From an uncultured Bacteroidales bacterium (lineage in GTDB: Bacteria; Bacteroidota; Bacteroidia; Bacteroidales; Marinilabiliaceae), in assembly GCA_934717675.1 (NCBI GenBank), contig CAKUYZ010000006.1, forward strand, positions 3,417 through 67,416: 64,000 nucleotides of DNA, read 5' to 3'. Numbering within the stretch: position 1 is the stretch's first letter; each line of letters begins with the position of its first letter. The notes under the pieces were generated by a model. That model ran no database searches, had not been told where the DNA came from, and saw nothing but the letters and a program-made list of their open reading frames with translations. Position numbers and translations under genes: made by a program. Below, piece by piece: positions 9,967-21,434 of this stretch.

Positions 9967-10124
9967 GTTTCCTGAATTTTTAGTTGTTAATATACGGGGT
10001 TAATTTTTGCTGCTCATGGCTCATTGGCATCGGGCGCGGCCACGAAGTCGCAGGCGTGGGCGTCGCTTATGGTAAATATATGCAAATAAACATTTATTTC
10101 ATACGAAAGCTCGCCTCATATTCT

Positions 10125-10132
10125 TAGCTTTG
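10125..10132 (+). promoter_or_regulatory. Bacteroidetes -7 promoter element for the cobalamin operon
   Basis: TAGCTTTG matches the Bacteroidetes housekeeping -7 consensus TAnnTTTG. It lies a few bases before the predicted 5' end of the cobalamin riboswitch, so transcription would start almost exactly at the aptamer. No convincing -33 TTG is visible at the usual spacing. Confidence 0.6.
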
Positions 10133-10136
10133 CGCG

Positions 10137-10397
10137 ATTTTGGTTTCCGGATGCGACACATTCCTGCCCAAGACGTGGGCGGCCGCGACGGAATTAAAAG
10201 GGAACCGAGTGAGAATCTCGGACAGTCCCGCTGCTGTGTGCCAACGGCCGGCCAAGCCTCGCAAGGGGCTGCGCCAGAGCCACGCCACAGGGCAACAGCC
10301 ATTGCGCGGAGCCGCCACCCCAATTGGGAAAGGACGGCGAAAACGCGCGAGAAGGCGCCCTTGGTGAGATTGGCGAGCCAGAAGACCTGCCAAATTC
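10137..10397 (+). promoter_or_regulatory. Cobalamin (B12) riboswitch
   Basis: An AdoCbl/B12-type aptamer is recognisable from its conserved segments. These are the AAAAGGGAA...GAGTGAGAATCTCGGACAGTCCCGC core (10196-10230) leading to CTGCTGTG, an AGCCAC element (10278-10283), GGGAAAGGACGGCG (about 10326-10340) and the 3' box GCCAGAAGACCTGCC (10377-10391). The 5' ATTTTGG (10137-10143) can pair with CCAAATT just after the 3' box to close the aptamer. About 330 nt separate it from the first coding ATG, leaving room for an expression platform. A U-rich stretch (CTCTCTTTTTG) follows at about 10410-10420. The downstream genes are B12 capture and import proteins, so B12 repression is expected. The exact aptamer ends are approximate. 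Confidence 0.93.
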
Positions 10398-10725
10398 TTT
10401 CGTGTCCTCTCTTTTTGCCGGCGCCCACAAGCCCAGCCCCCCATAACAGACGGGGAAGTGGCGACGCGGCATGAGCATGGGGAGAGCGGAGCCGTCCTCG
10501 CGGATTGGGACTTGCGCCGTGGCCATAGCCGCCAGCAGCCCAGGGGTGTCAGCATGCCCCCGGCGCGCCATGCGTCGGCAGCCCCTGCCATTTCCCACCG
10601 CCACACACGCCCCTCACTCCCACACTCTTACCCCCACAGGGAAAGGCAAGACGCCCCACACGGTCGGCGAGAGACACCTGCGCCCCATTTTGAAGAGTAA
10701 ACTGAAACATAAACTATCAGAACAC
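10398..10725 (+). other. Long leader between riboswitch and first B12 uptake gene
   Basis: These 328 nt follow the aptamer and precede the DUF4465 ATG. They are GC-rich and start with a U-rich patch that may serve as the regulatory terminator arm. A frame in phase with the lipoprotein is open from 10471, but the encoded peptide is low-complexity Arg/Pro/Ser/His and precedes a perfect lipoprotein signal, so I regard it as untranslated. I see no other gene here. Confidence 0.5.
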
Positions 10726-11478
10726 ATGAAGAAGCACCTTCTTTTCGCGCTTGGCCTCTGCGCCACAGCGGCAGTCTTCACGTCTTGTGACGATGATGAC
10801 GACGACCCCGAGTGGACCGACATCGTGACCTTTGAAGACGTGGAGCTGGGCAAAAGTGGCTACGTGGACACCACGACCTACGTCTACGATGGCGTCATCG
10901 CTTTCAAGAACAACCACAGCTCCTGGGGCAGCTATTTCGGAGTCAGCTTGAAGACCGACACCGTGACGGCCGGCTACGTCAACGACGCCAGCGTCTTCGG
11001 CAACGGCGGCAACAACGGCTCGCGCCAGTTCGGCTATTGCTACTACTCTGAGTATTCCGGCGAGGGCGCGATCATCGAGCTTGCCGAGAACGACAAAAAA
11101 GTGACCTCTTTCAGCCCGAACAAGGTCTACCTGTCTCTCAACACCTACGCGGCCCTCGCCCTCCGCGACGGCAATGATGGCGGCATGTATGGCGACGCCG
11201 TGAAACTGAAGCAGAACGGTTACTTCAGCGTGACTTTCACGGGCTACAACGGCGAGGAGAAAGCCGGCAGCGTGACCGCCTACCCAGGCGACTGGCGCGG
11301 CGCGAGCCGATACCTGATGACCACATGGACGGCCATAGACCTCAAGCCGCTCGGCGAGGTGACCAAGATTGAGGTGACATTTGGCGGGAGCGAGGATCTC
11401 TGCGGCGCATACGGCCTGAACGTCCCGGCCTACATTGCCCTTGACGATCTATCCTTCACCCGCAACGTGACCAAATAG
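10726..11478 (+). CDS. DUF4465 surface lipoprotein, probable B12-binding protein (BtuH-like)
   Basis: A 250-residue lipoprotein. The start at 10726 gives a short signal MKKHLLFALGLCATAAVFTSC with the lipobox FTSC, followed at once by six Asp. An acidic run just after the lipid Cys is the known Bacteroidetes surface-export signal, so the protein should sit on the outside of the outer membrane. The rest is a beta-rich DUF4465 domain (TFEDVELGK at its start, FKNNHSSWGSYFGVSLKTD, ALDDLSFT at its end). It is the first gene after a cobalamin riboswitch and is directly followed by a TonB receptor and BtuG-like propellers. From that context I infer that it binds cobalamin or related corrinoids at the cell surface, as described for BtuH proteins of gut Bacteroidetes. 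The family link to BtuH is from memory. Confidence 0.87.
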   Translation: MKKHLLFALGLCATAAVFTSCDDDDDDPEWTDIVTFEDVELGKSGYVDTTTYVYDGVIAFKNNHSSWGSYFGVSLKTDTVTAGYVNDASVFGNGGNNGSRQFGYCYYSEYSGEGAIIELAENDKKVTSFSPNKVYLSLNTYAALALRDGNDGGMYGDAVKLKQNGYFSVTFTGYNGEEKAGSVTAYPGDWRGASRYLMTTWTAIDLKPLGEVTKIEVTFGGSEDLCGAYGLNVPAYIALDDLSFTRNVTK

Positions 11479-11495
11479 CCCACGTCAGCGACAGC

Positions 11496-13538
11496 GTGAG
11501 AACAATATTATTTCACCACTCCGCGGGCCGCGCCCTATACTGCCGTCTGGCATGGGGCGCGGCCTTTTCTCTCCTGGTGGCCGATGGCGCGGCCCAGACG
11601 GCCATGACAGACTCCGTCCACAGCATTGCCGAGGTGACGGTGGCCGCGCCTCACAGTTTCCTGGAGACCATTCCCAGCCAAAAACTGCAGGGCGAGGAGC
11701 TGACGCGCCTCAACAGCCGCACCGTGGCCGACGCTCTCCGTTTTTTCGCGGGCGTCCAAATCAAGGACTATGGCGGCGTTGGCGGCATCAAGACCATCAA
11801 CATCCGCTCCATGGGCACAAATCACGTGGGCGTGTTCTATGACGGCGTGCAGCTCAGCAACGCGCAAAACGGACAGGTGGACCTGGGGATGTTCTCGTTG
11901 GACAACATATCGTCCATCTCCGTCCACAACGGCCAGAAGAGCGACATTTTCCAAAGCGCGAGAGACTTTAACACGGCCGGCACCGTGTACATGTGGTCTC
12001 GCCGCCCAGAGTTCTCCCCCGGCAGACAAGCCGCGGTGAGGCTCACGTTCAAGACAGGCTCTTTTGACCTGATCAACCCCGCCGCCACGGCCGACGTGAG
12101 GCTGTCTGACCGCGTGGCGGCATCGTTCTCCGCGGAGCACCTGCGCAGCAGCGGCGAATACACATTCCGATACCGCCGCCAAAACCCGCAGACGGGAGCC
12201 ACGGTATATGACACCACGGCTGTCCGCCACAACGGAGACATAGGAGCCACGAGAGTGGAGGCCGCGCTATATGGCCACACGGAGACGACGGAGTGGAGCG
12301 TGAGGCTATATAACTACACGTCGGACCGCGGAGTGCCAGGGGCCATTGTGAACAACGTGTGGAGGCGCGGAGAGAGGATTGAAGACAACAACAGCTTCGC
12401 GCAAGGCACGCTGACACTGACCCCCAAGGGCCGCTACGCGCTACGCGCCCTGGCCAAATATGCCTCATATCGCACTCACTACGAGAACCGCGACACCTCC
12501 GTCGTGACCATAGACAACCACTACTACCAGCAAGAGGCCTACCTCTCGGCCGCCAACCTCGTCAACATCAGCCCCGCGTGGGCCGCCAGCCTCTCTGCCG
12601 ACGCGCAGTGGAACACCATGACGGCCGACCTCTACGGCTTCGCCGAGCCGACGCGGTGGACCGTGATGGCATCCGCCGCCACAAGCCTGAGCGTCGCCAA
12701 CCTGAGGACCCAGGCCAGCGCAGTGCTCACATACGTGACGGATCACACCGTCCGCACCGCCTCGCCTGCCGACAAGAGGGTGCTGACGCCCGCCGCCGCC
12801 CTGTCTTACAGGCCCGCGGCAGGCCCCGTGACGCTGAGGGCCTTTGCGAAAAAGAGTTTCCGCATGCCCACGTTCAACGACCTATACTACGCCGACATGG
12901 GAAACTCAAAGCTCAACCCCGAGAGCACCATCCAATATGACGCCGGGGCCGCCCTCTCCCACAAGGCCGGCTCATGGCTGCAAGCCCTGGAAGTTCAGGC
13001 CGACGCATATTACAACATTGTAAAAGACAAAATCGTGGCCTACCCCAAAGGGGCGCAATTCCGCTGGACAATGATTAACCTGGGGCGCGTGGAGATCAAG
13101 GGGCTAGACGTCTCGGCCTCCGCCACCCTCAGCCCCGCGGAGCGGCTGACACTGACCGCCAAGGCGCAATATACATTCCAACAAGCCCTGGACGTGACGA
13201 ACCGCAACGACAGCTTCTATCACGACCAGATACCGTATGTGGCTCGCCACAGCGGCTCGGCCGCGCTCCTCTCGCGGTGGGGGGAGTGGGGGCTAGACTG
13301 TTCCTTCATCTACACTGGCGAGAGATATTGCCAGCAAGAGAACATTGTCTACAACTACGTCCAGCCGTGGTACACGACCGACATCTCCGCCCTGCGCGAC
13401 ATAGCCCTGCCTCGCGGGGCCGGGTTGTTGCGCCTGCAAGTGGAGGTGAACAACCTGCTGGACCAGGACTACGACGTGATAATCAACTACCCAATGCCAG
13501 GGCGCAACGTCCGCGTCACAGCCCGATACACACTCTGA
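11496..13538 (+). CDS. btuB: TonB-dependent cobalamin receptor, BtuB-like
   Basis: An outer-membrane TonB-dependent transporter of 680 residues. The start is probably GTG at 11496: it gives a signal peptide ending GAAQT, whereas the next ATG lies after the cleavage region. A TonB-box-like segment precedes the plug domain (LKGEEL-like QGEELTRLNSRTVADALRFFAGVQIKDYGG, then GTNHVGVFYDGVQL). A 22-strand barrel ends in the aromatic-rich VRVTARYTL. It lies 17 nt after the DUF4465 gene and 4 nt before the propeller lipoprotein, so one transcript under the B12 riboswitch is expected. That context supports cobalamin as substrate; sequence alone only says TonB receptor. No btuCDF inner-membrane transporter is in the window. 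Confidence 0.9.
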   Translation: MRTILFHHSAGRALYCRLAWGAAFSLLVADGAAQTAMTDSVHSIAEVTVAAPHSFLETIPSQKLQGEELTRLNSRTVADALRFFAGVQIKDYGGVGGIKTINIRSMGTNHVGVFYDGVQLSNAQNGQVDLGMFSLDNISSISVHNGQKSDIFQSARDFNTAGTVYMWSRRPEFSPGRQAAVRLTFKTGSFDLINPAATADVRLSDRVAASFSAEHLRSSGEYTFRYRRQNPQTGATVYDTTAVRHNGDIGATRVEAALYGHTETTEWSVRLYNYTSDRGVPGAIVNNVWRRGERIEDNNSFAQGTLTLTPKGRYALRALAKYASYRTHYENRDTSVVTIDNHYYQQEAYLSAANLVNISPAWAASLSADAQWNTMTADLYGFAEPTRWTVMASAATSLSVANLRTQASAVLTYVTDHTVRTASPADKRVLTPAAALSYRPAAGPVTLRAFAKKSFRMPTFNDLYYADMGNSKLNPESTIQYDAGAALSHKAGSWLQALEVQADAYYNIVKDKIVAYPKGAQFRWTMINLGRVEIKGLDVSASATLSPAERLTLTAKAQYTFQQALDVTNRNDSFYHDQIPYVARHSGSAALLSRWGEWGLDCSFIYTGERYCQQENIVYNYVQPWYTTDISALRDIALPRGAGLLRLQVEVNNLLDQDYDVIINYPMPGRNVRVTARYTL

Positions 13539-13542
13539 GAGC

Positions 13543-15924
13543 ATGAAAACAACCCAAAGGGCGGCAGCCCTCCGCCACGCGGCCGCGGCACTGACGGCGG
13601 CAACCCTCATAGCGTCGCAGCCCTCGTGCCGCGACGTGGACTATATTGTGCCAACCATTGAGGAGGAGACGGAAGACACCACCGGGGTGGTGGCCGACGT
13701 CTGCGGCCTATACCTGCTCAACGAGGGCAACATGGGCAGCAACAAGAGTTCGCTGGACTATCTGGACTTTGCCACCGGCACATATTTCCGCAACATATAC
13801 GCGGAGCGCAACCCAAACGTGGTGAAAGAGTTGGGCGACGTGGGCAACGACATCCAGATATACGGCTCGCGCCTCTACCTGGTAATAAACTGCTCAAACA
13901 AAGTGGAGGTGCTGGACGCCCGCACGGGTGTGCGCATTGGGCAAGTGAACATCCCCAACTGCCGATACATCCGCTTCGCGGACGGCAAAGCCTACGTCTC
14001 TAGCTACGTGGGCCCTGTCTCGCTCAACAAAGGAGACGCAGTGAAAGGCGCCGTGTATCAGGTGGACACGGCCTCGCTCCAGATAGAGGCCATATGCAGC
14101 GTGGGCTATCAGCCCGACGAGCTTGAGATTATGGACGACGGCAACATATACGTGGCCAACTCCGGCGGATATATGGTGCCGGACTATGAGCGCACCGTGT
14201 CGGTGATAGACCGCGCCACGATGACGGAGGTGAGGCGCATTGACGTGGGCATAAACCTGCATCGGCTAAAAAAAGACAGCCACGGGCGACTGTGGGTCTC
14301 GTCTCGCGGCAATTATGAAGACGTGGCGTCAGACTTGTTCACCCTGGAGCGCGGGGCAGACGGGCAGATGCGGCTGGCCGACACCATGCACATTGCCTGC
14401 TCCAACATGACGATATGCGGAGACTCCCTCTACCTCTACAGCGTGGAGTGGAGCAACTATGAGCAGCGCAACACGGTGACATATGGCATCATAGACACCC
14501 GCACCAAGCGCATTGTGTCTCGCAACTTCATAACAGACGGCACAGAGGCCGACATCGAGATCCCGTACGGCATCGCCGTCCATCCCGTGAGCAAAGACAT
14601 CTACGTCACCGACGCCAAGAACTACGTCTCGAGCGGCTGGCTGATATGCTATGACCGCCACGGCAAGCGCAAATGGCGCGTCCGCACGGGAGACATCCCG
14701 GCCCATATGGCCTTCTTGCGCACGCGCCCCTCTTTTGACATTCCCACCCCCGCGCCGCCGCAAGACACGACAGCCACCCCCCCCGACACGCCAACCGACA
14801 CCGTGAGCGCCAACGCCACACTCCGCTCCCCGCGCCTGCAAAAAGCCCTTGTCGACGCCGGGCGCACCGCACGCGCCTACCTGTGGGAGAGAGAGAGGGC
14901 GGACGGCACGTATGAGGAAGTGTCACGTGGGCGGACGTGCATTGTGGTGCCATCGGCCGTGGGCGAGGTGACGCGCCTCCGCCTGAGCCTGACGACGTTG
15001 GACGGGCGGCAACAGGTCAAGACGTTTGCCGTGGTCGGCACCAGCGAGGCAGGGGCATACAGCCCCACCACGGCCATCTGCTACGAGTATAGACCCGCGC
15101 CGGGGCAGTTCGTCAACATGCTGCCCAGGCATGACGAGGGCGACACGGGAGCCGACATGGCCGCCAAGGCCGGCGAATGCATGGCGAACGACGAGATAAT
15201 AACCCTGGGCGCATATGGCGGCTACGTCACCTTCGGGTTCGACCACACCGTGGCCAACCGCCACGGGCAGAAAGACTTCCGCATAAACGGCAACGCGTTC
15301 TACTCCGACCGTCCCGAATATGGGGCCAAGCTGGGCGGGAGTTGCGAGCCGGGCATCGTCATGGTGTCATTAGACGTGAACATGAACGGGTTGCCTGACG
15401 ACCCGTGGTATGAGCTGGCCGGCAGCGCATACTCGTATCCCGACAGCTGCCTCCACGGCTACAAGATAACATATCACAGGCCCACGGAACATACGCCCGA
15501 GCCAGACAAGCAGGCCTACGTGACCGACGCCAAATATATCCGCTGGACGGACAACCAGGGCGGCGAGGGCTACGTCAGGAAAAACTCATACCACGCCCAA
15601 GACTACTACCCGGCCTGGATTGCGGAAGACGAGATGTCTTTCTCTGGCTCTAAGCTCCTCTCCACAGCCGTGGACGAAAGCGGGGTGGGGCGTTACTACG
15701 TCCTCTACTCTTTCGGGTTGGGATATGTGGACAACCACCCCAACACGAAAAAAGACCTCTGCAGCTTCGATATTGACTGGGCCGTAGACTCCGACGGCAA
15801 CAGCGTCAGCCTCCCCGGCGTGGACTTCATAAGGGTCTACACGGGGCAGAACCAAGACTGCGGCTGGCTCGGCGAGACCAGCACAGAGGTGGGCGCGGCG
15901 TTTGACCTGTCGCTGACAGACTAA
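13543..15924 (+). CDS. BtuG-like propeller lipoprotein fused to a C-terminal surface domain
   Basis: A 793-residue predicted lipoprotein (signal ending SQPSC; acidic residues follow at EEETED). Residues about 50-390 form a beta-propeller of the DUF5074/YncE type, with blades such as LNEGNMGSNKSSLDYLD, NIYVANSGGYMVPDYERTVS and GIAVHPVSKDIYVTDAKNY. A Pro/Thr linker at about residues 400-420 leads to an Ig/PKD-like segment. A distinct C-terminal domain (about residues 500-793, starting YRPAPGQFVNMLP) is of the cell-surface type often found in Bacteroidetes B12 loci. BtuG in Bacteroides is a stand-alone propeller that takes B12 with very high affinity and pairs with BtuB. Here that module appears joined to a second surface domain. 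It starts 4 nt after the btuB stop. Binding of B12 is inferred from the operon. Confidence 0.82.
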   Translation: MKTTQRAAALRHAAAALTAATLIASQPSCRDVDYIVPTIEEETEDTTGVVADVCGLYLLNEGNMGSNKSSLDYLDFATGTYFRNIYAERNPNVVKELGDVGNDIQIYGSRLYLVINCSNKVEVLDARTGVRIGQVNIPNCRYIRFADGKAYVSSYVGPVSLNKGDAVKGAVYQVDTASLQIEAICSVGYQPDELEIMDDGNIYVANSGGYMVPDYERTVSVIDRATMTEVRRIDVGINLHRLKKDSHGRLWVSSRGNYEDVASDLFTLERGADGQMRLADTMHIACSNMTICGDSLYLYSVEWSNYEQRNTVTYGIIDTRTKRIVSRNFITDGTEADIEIPYGIAVHPVSKDIYVTDAKNYVSSGWLICYDRHGKRKWRVRTGDIPAHMAFLRTRPSFDIPTPAPPQDTTATPPDTPTDTVSANATLRSPRLQKALVDAGRTARAYLWERERADGTYEEVSRGRTCIVVPSAVGEVTRLRLSLTTLDGRQQVKTFAVVGTSEAGAYSPTTAICYEYRPAPGQFVNMLPRHDEGDTGADMAAKAGECMANDEIITLGAYGGYVTFGFDHTVANRHGQKDFRINGNAFYSDRPEYGAKLGGSCEPGIVMVSLDVNMNGLPDDPWYELAGSAYSYPDSCLHGYKITYHRPTEHTPEPDKQAYVTDAKYIRWTDNQGGEGYVRKNSYHAQDYYPAWIAEDEMSFSGSKLLSTAVDESGVGRYYVLYSFGLGYVDNHPNTKKDLCSFDIDWAVDSDGNSVSLPGVDFIRVYTGQNQDCGWLGETSTEVGAAFDLSLTD

Positions 15925-15965
15925 TTGCTACCTTTTTTTTATAACTACTTGTAAAACAACATTTG

Positions 15966-17540
15966 ATGAAACGAAAACTTACAGCACTTTGGGTCGCGCT
16001 GTGCCTTGTCGGGAACGTGGCGGCGCAAAGCATCCCCGACTTCACAGACGGCTGCCTCATTGTCAACGAAGACTGGTTTGGCCACAACAACAGCACGGTC
16101 AACCACTTGTCATCAGACGGCACGTTCACCTACCGCGTCATCCAGGCCGTCAACGGCAGCGACGTTCAGCTTGGCTGCACAGCCCCGATAGGCGTGATCT
16201 ACGGAGACCGATTCTACGTGACCAGCAAGCAGCCCAAAGATGGCGGCGCAAGTGTGAGCGGCGGGCGGCTCTCTGTGTTCCACTGGCCGTCTCTCAAAAT
16301 ATTGAACAAGTTTGAGGAGCTGCCTGGCGGCGGCGATGGGCGCAGCTTCGTGGGCGTGGATGAGCACAAGGGCTACGTCTCCACCTCTAACGGCATATGC
16401 GTGCTGAACCTGGACAATATGGCGTTCGAGAAAGTCATTGAGGGGACTGAGAACCCCAACACCGACAACTACGGCAGGCTGTACTATGGGCAGAGCGGCG
16501 CCATGCTCCGCACAGAAGACGCCGTCTTGGCCTGCCACCAATCTGAGGGAATCCTGGTCATAGACCCCGTCACGGACAGGATCGTAAAGACCATCAGGCC
16601 AAGCGCCTACGACACCGAGGGGATGGTGCCCAGCACCCTGTGCCAGAGCAAAGACGGCTACATCTGGGCCAACGTGGCCTCCACTGGGTTTATGGGCTCG
16701 TCGGCGCAGACCCTGCTGAAAATAGACCCGCGCACCTTCGACTTTGAGGAGATTGACCTGCCCGTGAGCGGTCCCAGCCAATCGTGGGGAGCCTGGACGC
16801 CCGACGGGCTCTGCGCCAGCGCACGGAACAATGTGATATACTGGATCGCCACCGAGTTCTTTCAAAGCAGCCAGATTTACAGGTATGACATTGACACCGG
16901 CGCGACTGAGCTTTTCCTCGACTTCAGCGCCGAAGGCTGGCAAATTTACGGGGCGAGCTTCAGAGTGGACCCCGTGTCTGACGACGCCTTCGTCTCGCTC
17001 TTCAAAGACTTCGGCAGCACGCGCTACGAGGTGCGCCGCTACACCAGCGGCGGCGAGCTCGCGGGGCAATACACCATGGAGAGACACTACTGGTTCCCGT
17101 CCGTCTTCGTATTTCCGGACAACGCGTCGCCAGAGCCGCAGCCCGTGGAGCCGCAGAGCGTGACGGCCAACGGCGAGACGGCCATAGACCTGGCTGGCAT
17201 TGCCTACGACCCGGACAATTCGGACTTCTCCATGGTTAAGACCGTGGCAGACATAATGCCAGAGGGCGTGGTGGAGGCCACCGTGGCCGGAGGCAAGCTC
17301 CACATCCGCGGCATTGCCCAAGGCGAGGCCACAGTCACCATCCGCGTGTGCTCCAATGGCCGCACAGTGGACGTTCCCGTCACCATCAACGTGGAGAAAG
17401 CCACGGCCATAAGCGCACCCGAGGCCGACGGAGGCGCTCCCGCTCAGCTATACGACCTTGCTGGCCGGCCCGTGAGCGGAGACCTGCGCTCACTGCCGCG
17501 CGGCATATACGTGGGCGAGGGGAAGAGGCTTGTGAAGTAG
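15966..17540 (+). CDS. Secreted BtuG-like propeller with Ig-like and T9SS-type C-terminal tail
   Basis: A 524-residue exported protein. The signal is a classical type I signal (MKRKLTALWVALCLVGNVAAQS) with no lipobox, unlike the lipoprotein before it. A DUF5074-type propeller spans about residues 25-385 (GCLIVNEDWFGHNNSTVNHL; GYVSTSNGICVLNLDN; TLLKIDPRTFDFEEIDLP). A Pro/Glu linker and a bacterial Ig-like domain follow (about 400-475). The C-terminal tail YDLAGRPV...LPRGIYVGEGKRLVK resembles type IX secretion sorting domains, so it may reach the surface through T9SS rather than by lipidation. The codon before the chosen ATG is TTG (15963), which would add one Met. The gene is the last of the B12 operon and ends at a strong hairpin. 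Confidence 0.82.
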   Translation: MKRKLTALWVALCLVGNVAAQSIPDFTDGCLIVNEDWFGHNNSTVNHLSSDGTFTYRVIQAVNGSDVQLGCTAPIGVIYGDRFYVTSKQPKDGGASVSGGRLSVFHWPSLKILNKFEELPGGGDGRSFVGVDEHKGYVSTSNGICVLNLDNMAFEKVIEGTENPNTDNYGRLYYGQSGAMLRTEDAVLACHQSEGILVIDPVTDRIVKTIRPSAYDTEGMVPSTLCQSKDGYIWANVASTGFMGSSAQTLLKIDPRTFDFEEIDLPVSGPSQSWGAWTPDGLCASARNNVIYWIATEFFQSSQIYRYDIDTGATELFLDFSAEGWQIYGASFRVDPVSDDAFVSLFKDFGSTRYEVRRYTSGGELAGQYTMERHYWFPSVFVFPDNASPEPQPVEPQSVTANGETAIDLAGIAYDPDNSDFSMVKTVADIMPEGVVEATVAGGKLHIRGIAQGEATVTIRVCSNGRTVDVPVTINVEKATAISAPEADGGAPAQLYDLAGRPVSGDLRSLPRGIYVGEGKRLVK

Positions 17541-17567
17541 GCGCCGGGATCGCTCGAAACAGCCACC

Positions 17568-17610
17568 AGCCGCCTGTCGGGGAGTGCGTAAAACTCCCCG
17601 ACAGGCGGCT
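17568..17610 (+). terminator. Strong terminator ending the B12 operon
   Basis: A perfect 18-bp stem (17568-17585 with 17593-17610) around a 7-nt loop GCGTAAA, followed by TCTCTT. It separates the uptake operon from metH. Confidence 0.88.
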
Positions 17611-17672
17611 TCTCTTATGGCAAAATGACGGGCAAACTTGCGGATTGCGGCTCACTTGTGGCACAAACTACC

Positions 17673-17680
17673 TATCTTTG
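17673..17680 (+). promoter_or_regulatory. -7 promoter element for metH
   Basis: TATCTTTG matches TAnnTTTG and lies 32 nt before the metH ATG. It supports metH having its own promoter and argues against translation from the in-frame upstream ATG at 17638. No clear -33 element at standard spacing. Confidence 0.6.
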
Positions 17681-17712
17681 CCGCTTCAGAAGAAAAAACA
17701 ACCATCTTCACG

Positions 17713-21363
<3,651 letters not shown>

Positions 21364-21379
21364 TTGGGGCGAAGAGCAG

Positions 21380-21416
21380 GCGTGGCACCAATGACATAAG
21401 ACCATTGGCGCCACGC
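21380..21416 (+). terminator. metH terminator hairpin
   Basis: A 14-bp stem (GCGTGGCACCAATG with CATTGGCGCCACGC, one G-U pair) is followed by TTTTGCGTCATTT. It lies between convergent metH and the Rpn-family gene. Confidence 0.78.
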
Positions 21417-21434
21417 TTTTGCGTCATTTAGGGG

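Noticed and set aside
10471..10725. N-terminal extension of the DUF4465 lipoprotein upstream of 10726
   Set aside because: It would bury a perfect lipoprotein signal peptide and translate the riboswitch leader.
16113..17321. A 402-codon minus-strand open frame opposite the second propeller gene
   Set aside because: Antisense shadow; no signal, domain or promoter, while the plus-strand gene has a signal peptide and a family fold.
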